Shown here piece after piece: positions 1-7,243 of a stretch of 52,169 nucleotides of DNA (positions within the stretch are counted from its first letter, which is position 1; the number at the start of each line of letters is the position of its first letter). The stretch covers positions 1-52,169 of the forward strand of contig NZ_JAIXWA010000024.1 in the NCBI RefSeq assembly GCF_027482425.1, read 5' to 3'. This stretch comes from Flavobacterium sp. (GTDB lineage Bacteria; Bacteroidota; Bacteroidia; Flavobacteriales; Flavobacteriaceae). A program made the translations under genes and the position numbers. A model generated the notes under the pieces. The model worked only from the letters and a program-made list of their open reading frames with translations, was not told the origin of the DNA and did no database searches.

Positions 1-269
1 AATCCCAATTCCTCCTTGATTTCGCGGCAAGCGGCGGTTTCGGCCCGTTCTCCTGGATCAATAAATCCGCCCGGTAAATCGAGGGAACCGGCATCGGGAT
101 CTTCTTGACGAACCGTAAACAACACCTGATCTTTATAGCGTAACACAACAGCTACAGCCGCGGCTACGTTGTGATAATATACAAAACCACAATGATTGCA
201 AGCGATACGATACGCCTTCGTTTCGGTGATCTTGGTTGACGCACAACGGGGACAAAATTGAAAAAGCAT
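1..269 (-). CDS. Nudix hydrolase with N-terminal zinc ribbon (partial, 3' end outside window)
   Basis: The gene reads leftward from an ATG at 269 and runs off the left edge, so only the first 89 residues are visible. Residues 6-27 carry two CxxC pairs (C6/C9 and C24/C27), a small zinc ribbon of the kind found in NADH pyrophosphatase-like Nudix proteins. A complete Nudix box follows at residues 68-89 (G68, E74, R82, E83, E86, E87, G89 all match GX5EX7REUXEEXGU). This box binds the divalent metal that hydrolyses nucleoside diphosphate-X substrates. Substrate cannot be told from this fragment. It is divergent from the pentapeptide gene at 337, so the 67-bp gap probably holds both promoters. Family confidence is high; exact activity is unknown. 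Confidence 0.88.
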   Translation of the reverse strand, partial: MLFQFCPRCASTKITETKAYRIACNHCGFVYYHNVAAAVAVVLRYKDQVLFTVRQEDPDAGSLDLPGGFIDPGERAETAACREIKEELG

Positions 270-336
270 GGTTGGGCATTTGTTCAAATGTAAAAAAAAC
301 TGGGGTAAATTGGTTACCTTGCTCCAAATTTGAATC

Positions 337-912
337 ATGAGTTACGTTTTTACCCACGACCAAAACTTTGCCCAGCAAACCTATACCCAAGCGGATTTAC
401 AACATACCGAATTTGAGCAATGCACCTTTACCGATTGTGACTTTACTGGCTGTTTCTTTCAAAACGTGACCTTTGTCGATTGTACTTTTATTCGGTGTAA
501 TTTCAAAGGAACAAAGCTGAATCATACCGCTTTGCGTGGCGTGTGGTTTACCGATTGCAACCTTACTTCAGTAAATTTTGCCATGACGGATCAAGTGATT
601 TACGAATTTCACTTCAAAGATTGCTTGCTCGATTACAGTCAGTTTTACAAACTCAAACTTCGCCAAATTCAGTTTATTCATTGCAGTATGATTGCGACTG
701 ATTTTATGGAAACCGACTTATCGGGGGCGTTGTTTGACTCTTGCAATTTGCGCCGTGCGGTTTTTAGCAACACCAATTTAGAAAAAACCGATTTCTACAC
801 GAGTTACGAATACCGTATTGATCCCGAAAAGAATAAAATGAAGAAAGCCATTTTTAGTACCCAAGGGCTCCACGGCTTATTGGAAAAATACGCCTTAGTT
901 ATAAAACCATAA
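337..912 (+). CDS. pentapeptide repeat protein, Qnr/McbG-like
   Basis: This 191-residue protein consists almost entirely of pentapeptide repeats. Phe or Leu recurs every fifth residue with small or polar flanks (for example EFEQCTFTDCDFTGC near residues 25-40), which predicts a right-handed quadrilateral beta-helix. The repeats are unusually rich in Cys at the position after Asp or Asn. The tail after residue ~160 (YRIDPEKNKMKKA, then GLHGLLEKY) looks like the C-terminal dimerisation segment of Qnr/McbG/MfpA-type proteins, and the length also fits (about 180-220). Such proteins mimic DNA and protect gyrase from quinolones or microcins; whether this one does is inference. There is no signal peptide, so it is probably cytosolic. 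Confidence 0.85.
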   Translation: MSYVFTHDQNFAQQTYTQADLQHTEFEQCTFTDCDFTGCFFQNVTFVDCTFIRCNFKGTKLNHTALRGVWFTDCNLTSVNFAMTDQVIYEFHFKDCLLDYSQFYKLKLRQIQFIHCSMIATDFMETDLSGALFDSCNLRRAVFSNTNLEKTDFYTSYEYRIDPEKNKMKKAIFSTQGLHGLLEKYALVIKP

Positions 913-919
913 ATCGAAA

Positions 920-1495
920 TTATTTCTTTTTGACCTGCACCATTTCCATTTTGGTTGCATCGTAGGTCCAAGTCAACATCGATGTTTTATTTTTTTGGGT
1001 AACCGTTCCATCGGGGTTGAGAATTAATTCATACCCTTCACGACGCACCTTCATTTGGGTTTCACTGGCATTTCTATTGCGGTCTAAATACACTTTCTCC
1101 GTAATGTTGTTGGTGATTTGTGTATTGAAAAAAACTTGCTTCTTAGTTTTCCATTCGTAAATGGCATGTGTGACAGTAGTAATTTCTTCCGTTTTATCTG
1201 GAGTAGTCACTGTCTTTTTTTCGGTCCAAGATACAGCATACAACTTTGTTCCTGAGGCCGTTAAAGGAATAATTTTACAATCGGTAGGCTTCATAGTGGT
1301 TGCATTGGCTTGCACCACAACCGTTTCTTTAACTTTAGTGCCCTCCATTTGGACCAACTGTAAATTTCCTGTCTTCAGCTCCAATACAAGATTTTCGACT
1401 TTGGCTAATACAGGCGTGGCAGCAGGCACTTTTTTCTTTTGGGCGTTTACCAATGTGATGAAACACAACATGCAGAAGAACACGATTTTTTTCAT
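920..1495 (-). CDS. secreted hypothetical protein
   Basis: I start the protein at the ATG at 1495 because it opens directly into a good signal peptide (MKKIVFFCMLCFITLVNAQ) with a cleavage site after the AQ. A longer version starting at 1528 would bury that signal behind 11 extra residues. The mature part, about 170 residues, is rich in Lys, Thr and Val and has no membrane segment. It reads as beta-rich, with no family motif that I recognise. It is convergent with the pentapeptide gene (7 bp between stop codons) and lies downstream of the rhodopsin gene on the same strand, but a terminator at 1541-1571 separates them. Probably periplasmic or exported; function unknown. Confidence 0.7.
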   Translation of the reverse strand: MKKIVFFCMLCFITLVNAQKKKVPAATPVLAKVENLVLELKTGNLQLVQMEGTKVKETVVVQANATTMKPTDCKIIPLTASGTKLYAVSWTEKKTVTTPDKTEEITTVTHAIYEWKTKKQVFFNTQITNNITEKVYLDRNRNASETQMKVRREGYELILNPDGTVTQKNKTSMLTWTYDATKMEMVQVKKK

Positions 1496-1540
1496 GGTGA
1501 AAAGGATTTTTGTGTTTCGAATGTACAAAATATTTTGACG

Positions 1541-1571
1541 TAAAAAAAACAGACGAACTCCGCTTGGGAAT
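1541..1571 (-). terminator. rho-independent terminator of the rhodopsin gene
   Basis: On the minus strand, CAGACG and CGTCTG arms enclose a loop with partial inner pairing. They are followed directly by a run of eight T. The hairpin lies about 30 bp past the rhodopsin stop codon, so the rhodopsin transcript is probably monocistronic. Confidence 0.7.
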
Positions 1572-1600
1572 CCGTCTGCTTTTATAGGGAAAAAAAAGGG

Positions 1601-2326
1601 TTAGTCTTTGCTTGACTTCACTGCCAAGTTGTAGATGACCAAACCGAAACCGATTTTGTTGATGGCATCCGCAATATTGTAGGCCACATCTACATTTCCT
1701 TTGCCCAACATCGAGGTGTACCAACCTTCGGTACCCAACATGTAACCCAACGGATAGATTGCCCAACCTACCAACACAAACCAGCATAAAATTTTATGAG
1801 CTTCTAATACAGAACCTCCTGCGGATTTGGCCAACTTGGACGCTTCGCCCAACCAAATTTCATACACGATAATGAAGTAAGCAAGACCTGATACTAAGCC
1901 CCACATGGCTGCATTTCCTGGATCTACGGCTTCTCCAAAGTACCCAGTGACTAACATCACCAAAGAGTAACCAATCATTTTCCATAATAAGGACGTCTTG
2001 GCTCCAGCTACTTTTAGAATCAAATAAAATTCCAAACACATCAACGGCACAGTTAATACCCAGTCCACATAGCGGAAAAAGGTTGGCGATTCTCCAAAAG
2101 CACTCCAATAATCACGCATGTAAAAATAGTGTACCGCCGCAATGAAGGTAATTAACCCAGAAACCAACACTGAGGTACGCCATTTTTTGTCAAACTGACT
2201 TAAGGATAAGAAGAAAAAGGCCGAAGCCGCCATCATGGCCATACATCCAATAAAAAATGTAAATCCGATGTAATCGGTGGGCATCATTTTGGCTACCCAA
2301 CCGGTCAATAAACTGAAGTTTGTCAT
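1601..2326 (-). CDS. proteorhodopsin, light-driven outward proton pump (green-type)
   Basis: This 241-residue seven-helix membrane protein carries the proteorhodopsin signature. Helix C reads RYVDWVLTVPLMCLEF and supplies D88 (Schiff-base proton acceptor), T92 and E99 (proton donor): the DTE motif of proton pumps, not NDQ (sodium) or NTQ (chloride). H66 in helix B matches the histidine that pairs with the acceptor Asp in proteorhodopsins. K224 in helix G (NIADAINKIGFG) is the retinal-binding lysine. The tuning residue (105 in the reference protein) is M96, as in many flavobacterial green-absorbing rhodopsins. It acts in the inner membrane. The divergent neighbour blh makes its chromophore. 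G147 in helix E lies in the region where some rhodopsins have a carotenoid-antenna opening, but I have not aligned this properly. Confidence 0.97.
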   Translation of the reverse strand: MTNFSLLTGWVAKMMPTDYIGFTFFIGCMAMMAASAFFFLSLSQFDKKWRTSVLVSGLITFIAAVHYFYMRDYWSAFGESPTFFRYVDWVLTVPLMCLEFYLILKVAGAKTSLLWKMIGYSLVMLVTGYFGEAVDPGNAAMWGLVSGLAYFIIVYEIWLGEASKLAKSAGGSVLEAHKILCWFVLVGWAIYPLGYMLGTEGWYTSMLGKGNVDVAYNIADAINKIGFGLVIYNLAVKSSKD

Positions 2327-2449
2327 AATCTGTTGTTTTAGTTGTTACTATTTTAATTTGTTTAAATAAAATTACAAAACATTAAACGTAAAAAGTTATT
2401 TTGTTTATTATTTTTATTACATTTATTAAACAATTTTAACAAACTAAGC
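2327..2449. promoter_or_regulatory. divergent promoter region of rhodopsin and blh
   Basis: The 123-bp gap between the two divergent start codons is extremely AT-rich and must hold both promoters. On the plus strand a TAnnTTTA-type element (TATTTTTA, about 2409-2416) lies before blh; on the minus strand a TACGTTTA element reads toward the rhodopsin gene. Neither has a convincing TTG box at the usual distance, so exact promoters are not assigned. No clear operator is visible. Confidence 0.45.
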
Positions 2450-3352
2450 ATGGAAACCTCCCTTCACCTTCGGATTTTACTGACATTTTTCATGTTATGG
2501 TTGGCTAATTTTATTTCTGTTGAAAATCAGCAGCTATTTGGTTTTGTAGGAATTGCCTTACTAGGGATTGTCCACGGAGCCAATGATTTAACCATAGGTC
2601 AGCAAATAAATGAGGGGATTTCTAAAACTTGGGATCTCAAATTATTGATGCAGTATATCGCCATTGTGTTGTTGGGCATGATTGTATTTACGCTACTTCC
2701 CACCATAGGTTTACTCCTATTTATACTCATTAGCGGGTATCACTTTGGCAATCAGCATTGGACGATGGAAGTGCCCTCATCGTTAAAGGGAATTTGGATT
2801 TTGTTTCAAGGTAGTTATGGCTTGTTGGTGTTAGGAATTCTTTTTTGTTTTCATGAAAAAGAAGTACATGCAATTATTCAAACCATCACACGACAAATCG
2901 ATACTGATTTAAGTATACAAAAAATTACCCTTTTATTCGGCGTAATGGTATTGCTTTTGGGTGCCCTATTGGCAAAACAAAGTGACGTATTTCGGATAAG
3001 TATTGGACGTAATCTATTTTACCTTGGGGTGTTTACAATTATCTTTTATCATGCGGGATTGATTTGGGGGTTTAGCATGTACTTTGTCTTATGGCATAGT
3101 GTGCCCTCGATTCAGGAGCAAATTCGGTTTTTGTATGGAAAAGAAAATGTGCGCGCTTGGTGGCATTATTTTAAATCAAGTGCGTTGTATTGGAGTTTGG
3201 CGGTAGGAACGATGGTTATTGCGTATTGGGCCATTGCGAATGATACCGTGTTTAAAGCCTTATTCTTTTCATTGATGGCAGCAATTACGTTTCCCCATAC
3301 CATAATTATAGCGCAAATGAAAAGGACGATGCAAAAAAAAAGTCGGACCTAA
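2450..3352 (+). CDS. blh: Brp/Blh-type beta-carotene 15,15'-dioxygenase
   Basis: This 300-residue polytopic membrane protein belongs to the Brp/Blh family, which cleaves beta-carotene into two retinal molecules. Family landmarks are visible: HGANDL with H42, the GYHFGNQHW segment with H98 and H103, a helix ending in MYFVLWHS with H201 and H216, and FPHT with H283 near the C-terminus. These histidines, in membrane helices, hold the catalytic iron in the family. Seven to nine hydrophobic segments can be counted. The gene diverges from the proteorhodopsin gene, the classic arrangement that couples chromophore supply to opsin synthesis. No carotenoid biosynthesis gene (crtB, crtI, crtY) is in this window. 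The stop codon lies inside the loop of the terminator hairpin. Confidence 0.93.
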   Translation: METSLHLRILLTFFMLWLANFISVENQQLFGFVGIALLGIVHGANDLTIGQQINEGISKTWDLKLLMQYIAIVLLGMIVFTLLPTIGLLLFILISGYHFGNQHWTMEVPSSLKGIWILFQGSYGLLVLGILFCFHEKEVHAIIQTITRQIDTDLSIQKITLLFGVMVLLLGALLAKQSDVFRISIGRNLFYLGVFTIIFYHAGLIWGFSMYFVLWHSVPSIQEQIRFLYGKENVRAWWHYFKSSALYWSLAVGTMVIAYWAIANDTVFKALFFSLMAAITFPHTIIIAQMKRTMQKKSRT

Positions 3353-3366
3353 CATCCGACTTTTAA
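3337..3366. terminator. bidirectional terminator between blh and dnaK
   Basis: AAAAGTCGGA and TCCGACTTTT form a perfect 10-bp stem with a 6-8 nt loop. A-rich sequence on one side and T-rich on the other let it serve both convergent genes. The blh stop codon TAA (3350-3352) is in the loop. Confidence 0.85.
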
Positions 3367-3387
3367 TAAATGTCCGTTGCTCACGGA

Positions 3388-5274
3388 TTATTTTACTTCT
3401 TCAAAGTCCACATCTTGCGTTTGATCGCCAGTAGCATCTTGCTGGGGCTGTGCTTCGTGGGTTTGTCCTTCGGCTTGCGCTTTGTACAATTCTTCCGAAG
3501 CATTTTTCCAGGCTTCATTGATTTTATCTAAAGCAGCCTGAATCGTGTCTACGTCTTTGGTTTCGTAAGCCTTTTTCAAATCCTCTAAAGCTGCAGTGAT
3601 GGCCGTTTTGTTGCCTTCTGACAATTTATCACCAAATTCGGTCAATTGCTTTTCGGTTTGGAAAATCATGCTATCGGCTTCGTTCAACTTGTCGGCTTTT
3701 TCTTTGGCCATACGATCGGACTCGGCATTCATCTCGGCTTCTTTCTTCATGCGTTCGATTTCTTCGGGGGTCAAACCTGAAGAGGCCTCGATACGAATAT
3801 CATGTGATTTGCCTGTACCTTTATCGGTAGCCGAAACTTTGATGATTCCATTGGCGTCAATGTCGAAGGTTACTTCAATTTGAGGCACACCGCGTGGCGC
3901 AGGTGGAATACCCTCTAAGTGGAAACGTCCAATTGTTTTGTTATCAGCAGCCATGGTGCGCTCGCCTTGCAACACGTGAATTTCAACACTGGGTTGGTTG
4001 TCCGCAGCCGTGGAAAACACTTGTGATTTTTTGGTAGGAATGGTCGTGTTGGCCTCAATCAATTTGGTCATCACATTCCCCATGGTTTCGATTCCTAAGG
4101 ACAAAGGCGTAACGTCTAACAAAAGAACATCTTTTACATCACCGGTCAACACGCCCCCTTGAATGGCCGCACCGATGGCTACTACTTCGTCAGGGTTGAC
4201 TCCTTTGGACGGTTTTTTACCGAAGAATTTTTCAACTTGCTCTTGAATCACGGGGATACGGGTTGAACCTCCCACCAGAATCACTTCATCAATATCGGAA
4301 GTAGACAAACCAGCATCTTTCAAGGCTTTGGCTACGGGTTCCATCGAACGTTTTACCAAACTATCGGCCAATTGTTCGAACTTCGCACGGGTTAACGTTT
4401 TCACCATGTGCTTAGGCCCGCTGGCTGTTGCTGTAATATAAGGTAAGTTGATTTCAGTTTGTGTCGAAGAAGACAACTCGATTTTGGCTTTCTCGGCCGC
4501 TTCTTTCAACCGCTGTAAGGCCATAGGGTCTTTGCGTAAATCAACGCTTTCTTCACTCATAAACTCATTGGCCATCCAGTCGATAATTACTTGGTCGAAG
4601 TCGTCTCCTCCTAAGTGGGTATCCCCATTGGTAGACAATACTTCAAATACCCCGTCGCCCAATTCGAGAATCGAGATATCGAAAGTTCCACCTCCTAAGT
4701 CGTACACCGCAATTTTTTGGTCTTTTCCTGCTTTATCCAAGCCGTACGCTAGAGCCGCTGCTGTGGGTTCGTTGATGATACGCATAACTTTCAACCCGGC
4801 AATTTCCCCTGCTTCTTTGGTCGCTTGACGCTGCGCATCGTTAAAGTAGGCAGGAACGGTAATTACCGCTTCGGTTACCGCTTGTCCAAGGTAATCCTCA
4901 GCGGTTTTTTTCATTTTTTGTAGCGTCATGGCCGACAATTCTTGTGGGGTATATAAACGCCCGTCGATATCGACACGCGGGGTGTCGTTGTCGCCTTTGA
5001 CTACTTTGTATGCTACGGTAGAAGCCTCTTTGGCACTTTCCGTGTATTTATTTCCCATAAAGCGCTTGATGGACGCAATGGTCTTGGTCGGGTTGGTAAC
5101 CGCCTGACGTTTGGCAGGGTCACCTACTTTGATTTCGCCGCCTTCCACAAATGCAATGACTGAAGGTGTGGTGCGTTTCCCTTCTGCGTTAGCGATTACT
5201 ACGGGTTCTCCCCCTTCCATAACGGCTACACATGAATTGGTTGTACCTAAATCGATACCAATAATTTTTCCCAT
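3388..5274 (-). CDS. dnaK: molecular chaperone DnaK (Hsp70)
   Basis: A 628-residue Hsp70 of normal bacterial length. The ATPase domain begins [18 protein letters not shown] (phosphate loop 1) and contains the [37 protein letters not shown] and [11 protein letters not shown] signatures. The [14 protein letters not shown] and linker [16 protein letters not shown] segments lead into the substrate-binding beta domain (about 385-500) and the alpha-helical lid. The C-terminus ends in an acidic DVDFEEVK motif, as in canonical DnaK. A good Shine-Dalgarno-like AAGGAG precedes the ATG by about 10 bases, which is unusual here. No grpE or dnaJ is adjacent. The long upstream region contains repeats and no clear heat-shock operator. 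Confidence 0.99.
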   Translation of the reverse strand: MGKIIGIDLGTTNSCVAVMEGGEPVVIANAEGKRTTPSVIAFVEGGEIKVGDPAKRQAVTNPTKTIASIKRFMGNKYTESAKEASTVAYKVVKGDNDTPRVDIDGRLYTPQELSAMTLQKMKKTAEDYLGQAVTEAVITVPAYFNDAQRQATKEAGEIAGLKVMRIINEPTAAALAYGLDKAGKDQKIAVYDLGGGTFDISILELGDGVFEVLSTNGDTHLGGDDFDQVIIDWMANEFMSEESVDLRKDPMALQRLKEAAEKAKIELSSSTQTEINLPYITATASGPKHMVKTLTRAKFEQLADSLVKRSMEPVAKALKDAGLSTSDIDEVILVGGSTRIPVIQEQVEKFFGKKPSKGVNPDEVVAIGAAIQGGVLTGDVKDVLLLDVTPLSLGIETMGNVMTKLIEANTTIPTKKSQVFSTAADNQPSVEIHVLQGERTMAADNKTIGRFHLEGIPPAPRGVPQIEVTFDIDANGIIKVSATDKGTGKSHDIRIEASSGLTPEEIERMKKEAEMNAESDRMAKEKADKLNEADSMIFQTEKQLTEFGDKLSEGNKTAITAALEDLKKAYETKDVDTIQAALDKINEAWKNASEELYKAQAEGQTHEAQPQQDATGDQTQDVDFEEVK

Positions 5275-5420
5275 GATGTTAATCTCCTTTATTTAATTCT
5301 GTTGAATGACCTCTCTAGGAGTAGGCCGTGCAATGGCACGACTGGGATATGACAACTTTTGTGCCAATGCGATTTGAGGTATTTTTTGTCAGGAACAGAG
5401 TGACAAGATGGCAGGGAGCT

Positions 5421-5455
5421 GTCGCAGTCGCTTTTGCAGTCGCAGTCGCAGTCTC
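5421..5455. repeat. tandem GCAGTC/CGCAGT short repeat
   Basis: The hexamer CAGTCG recurs five times here, partly interrupted by CTTTT. Similar CAGT/AGTC vocabulary returns at 5741-5860 and 16750-16800, suggesting a shared class of degenerate intergenic repeats. Confidence 0.6.
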
Positions 5456-5485
5456 TTCACAACCGAGATTTCTTTTAAATTGGCT

Positions 5486-5508
5486 CAGCCCCGAAGGGTC
5501 GGGATCAG
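5486..5508. repeat. REP-like palindromic element, copy 1
   Basis: A CAGCCCCGAAGG...CGGGATCAG unit in which CCCGA and TCGGG can pair around AGGG. A near-identical copy (one base different) lies at 5762-5784 and the right half recurs at 5733-5745. Palindromic core and multiple copies resemble repetitive extragenic palindromes. Confidence 0.6.
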
Positions 5509-5545
5509 CAGCTCAGAAGCTCAGAAGCTAAAAAAACCATGTTAT

Positions 5546-5571
5546 GGGATTTCTTCTCCGTCGAAATGACA
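5546..5571. repeat. GTCGAAATGACA element, left copy of an inverted pair
   Basis: This stretch ends GTCGAAATGACA. The segment at 5674-5698 begins with the exact reverse complement, TGTCATTTCGAC, and both continue into matching AGAAATC/GATTTCT sequence. The copies are about 100 bp apart and could form a large stem. I recall closely similar intergenic elements in other Bacteroidota genomes, but have not checked. Confidence 0.65.
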
Positions 5572-5673
5572 AACTGGGCGTATAATAAAGTTTTTTGCGG
5601 TGCTAAAACGCTTTCAATGTAACAATTTAGTAACAACTCTCTTTTAAAATAGAGATTCTCCCAACCGAGTAGC

Positions 5674-5698
5674 TGTCATTTCGACGATAGGAGAAATC
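5674..5698. repeat. TGTCATTTCGAC element, right copy of an inverted pair
   Basis: Reverse-complement partner of 5546-5571: 12 identical bases plus a matching AGAAATC end, with a diverged centre of five or six bases. Confidence 0.65.
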
Positions 5699-5761
5699 GC
5701 ACTAGGGGTGGCAGGAATTTAACCGCCAAAAAGGATCGGGATCAGTCGCAGTAGCAGTGTT

Positions 5762-5784
5762 CAGCCCCGAAGGTTCGGGATCAG
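5762..5784. repeat. REP-like palindromic element, copy 2
   Basis: Second copy of the CCCCGAAGG-centred element at 5486-5508, differing at one base (GGGTC becomes GGTTC), in direct orientation. Confidence 0.6.
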
Positions 5785-5894
5785 TAAGCAGTTACAGTGG
5801 GCAGTATTCAGTACTCCGTTGGGATCTCAGCAGCTCAGTGGCTTTTTTTGCCCCTAAGGCATTACGAATTATAAAGCATTAAAAAGGATTAACT

Positions 5895-5929
5895 TGTTCT
5901 AAAAACTTAAATCCTTACGATATAGAACA
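5895..5929 (+). promoter_or_regulatory. inverted repeat, candidate operator of the stress run
   Basis: TGTTCTA (5895-5901) and TAGAACA (5923-5929) are perfect inverted 7-mers, centres 28 bp apart, in the AT-rich stretch just upstream of the first gene of the long co-directional run. It could be a dimer site or a promoter-overlapping operator. Nothing links it to a particular regulator. Confidence 0.35.
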
Positions 5930-5962
5930 CAAAGGCCCCAAAATGTGACAGTAATTGCTACT

Positions 5963-6193
5963 ATGAGTTACAGCCATTACTTTCAACCTCCTACATTATC
6001 GAAGCAATTTGGGAATCGTATACAAGTCTTTTCTTTAGCAATAAAAAAAACCTGCTGTAGCGCACGAAATGATATGCGGCAAATCATAGTATTGCCTGAT
6101 GTGCATCATCTTTTTTCCCAAGGTAAAAAATCAATTTTGTCTTGTGGAACCCTGATTGATTATGCTATCGGTCAACTTTCCTCCACCTTTTAA
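5963..6193 (+). CDS. small hypothetical protein at the head of the stress run
   Basis: An open frame of 76 codons (ATG at 5963; a GTG at 5945 would add six residues) ends 3 bp before the GH130 gene. The translated product (MSYSHYFQPPTLSKQFGNR at its N-terminus) has no signal peptide, membrane segment or motif I recognise. In its favour are the position, tight spacing to the next start and an upstream AT-rich inverted repeat; against it are the lack of similarity and the repeat-rich surroundings. It could be a leader ORF coupled to the next gene or chance. Confidence 0.35.
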   Translation: MSYSHYFQPPTLSKQFGNRIQVFSLAIKKTCCSARNDMRQIIVLPDVHHLFSQGKKSILSCGTLIDYAIGQLSSTF

Positions 6194-6196
6194 CCC

Positions 6197-7243
6197 ATGT
6201 TGTCTTCCCTTAAAAAACGCGGTATACTTTTGGAAAAAACCACCCACGGTTTTGAAAATCTCGGTGTGCTTAATCCTGCCGTACTTCGCAATCGAGAAGG
6301 CATTCACTTGTGGTATCGAGCAATAAATAAAACCCATGGTTCTGTAATTGGTTATGCCCGTTTTGACGTACAAGGCCAACTCCTCCAGCGTGATGAAATT
6401 CCCTCCATATATCCCCAAGTTTCATACGAGTGTCATGGGGTGGAAGATCCGCGCATTGTGATGATAGAAGGGCTTTTTTACCTCACCTACACCGCCTTTG
6501 ATGGACTCAACGCCCGCGGAGCTCTGGCTACTTCAAACGATATGATTCATTGGGAAAAACAGGGTTTAATCGTTGCCGACATTCGTTTTGCCGATTTTAT
6601 CCTTCTGGCTGAATCCAACCGCCCGTTGAATGAAAAATACCACCGTTACAACCAACCGCCCCAAGGTTTGCTCGATACCCAAGACTGGAAGTTGTGGGAT
6701 AAAAACGTAATCCTTTTTCCCCGCCGGATTCACGGAAAACTTTATTTGTTACACCGCATCAAACCCGATATTCAATTAGTAATCATTCAAGAGTTCAGTG
6801 ACCTCACAACGGCCTTTTGGGAAAACTACTTTTTGCATTTTACCGAAGGGATCCTCCTCAGCCCCAGATACGAGCATGAGGTAAGCTATGTTGGAGGCGG
6901 CTGCCCACCTATTGAAACCGATTTAGGATGGCTATTGATTTACCATGGAGTACACGATACAATTGACGGTTATGTATACAGTGCATGTGCCGCTCTGCTA
7001 GACCTAGAAAACCCCAAAATTGAACGGTGCCGACTGCCCTACCCACTTTTTGGCCCCGAATATGAATATGAAGTTCACGGAATTATCAACAACATTTGCT
7101 TTCCCAGTGGCGCTGTAGTCGTTGACGAATTGCTCTACATTTTTTATGGAGCCGCCGACAAACGTATTGCTTGGGTGACCCTCTCGTTACCCGCCTTACT
7201 GGAAGAATTGCAACGTAACCCTTTTGAACCCCATGCGACTTAA
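6197..7243 (+). CDS. GH130-family glycosidase/phosphorylase
   Basis: A 348-residue soluble five-bladed beta-propeller enzyme of family GH130, close to the family's usual length. The hallmark segment CHGVEDPRIV contains E83-D84-P85-R86; this Asp is the general acid in GH130 enzymes. It is followed by FYLTYTAFDG. Other family features include the N-terminal NPAVL, the HLWYRA strand and the late YVGGGCPPIETDLGWLLIYHG region, with substrate- or phosphate-contacting residues. GH130 members phosphorolyse or hydrolyse beta-mannosides; the exact linkage cannot be told. No signal peptide, so cytosolic. It overlaps the downstream glycosyltransferase by about 11 bp, suggesting the two act on the same glycan. 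Confidence 0.88.
   Translation: MLSSLKKRGILLEKTTHGFENLGVLNPAVLRNREGIHLWYRAINKTHGSVIGYARFDVQGQLLQRDEIPSIYPQVSYECHGVEDPRIVMIEGLFYLTYTAFDGLNARGALATSNDMIHWEKQGLIVADIRFADFILLAESNRPLNEKYHRYNQPPQGLLDTQDWKLWDKNVILFPRRIHGKLYLLHRIKPDIQLVIIQEFSDLTTAFWENYFLHFTEGILLSPRYEHEVSYVGGGCPPIETDLGWLLIYHGVHDTIDGYVYSACAALLDLENPKIERCRLPYPLFGPEYEYEVHGIINNICFPSGAVVVDELLYIFYGAADKRIAWVTLSLPALLEELQRNPFEPHAT

Larger units (their letters stand above)
5275..5962. other. gene-free region with degenerate intergenic repeats
   Basis: About 690 bp between dnaK and the stress run hold no credible gene; short open frames here just read through repeats. It contains GCAGTC tandem units (5421-5455), two copies of a CCCCGAAGG-centred palindrome (5486-5508 and 5762-5784) with a third partial copy at 5733-5745, and an inverted pair of a GTCGAAATGACA element. 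The last 70 bp are AT-rich and carry an inverted TGTTCTA repeat that may regulate the downstream run. Confidence 0.7.

Noticed and set aside
1161..1538. 125-codon plus-strand frame across the secreted-protein gene
   Set aside because: It lies entirely opposite a gene with signal peptide and better coding pattern, and has no start context or motif of its own.
5328..5531. 67-codon frame in the region upstream of dnaK
   Set aside because: The translation (AVAVAFAVAVAVSS) only reads the GCAGTC tandem repeat; it is repeat-derived, not a protein.
6131..6418. 95-codon minus-strand frame over the start of the GH130 gene
   Set aside because: Antisense shadow of a well-supported gene.
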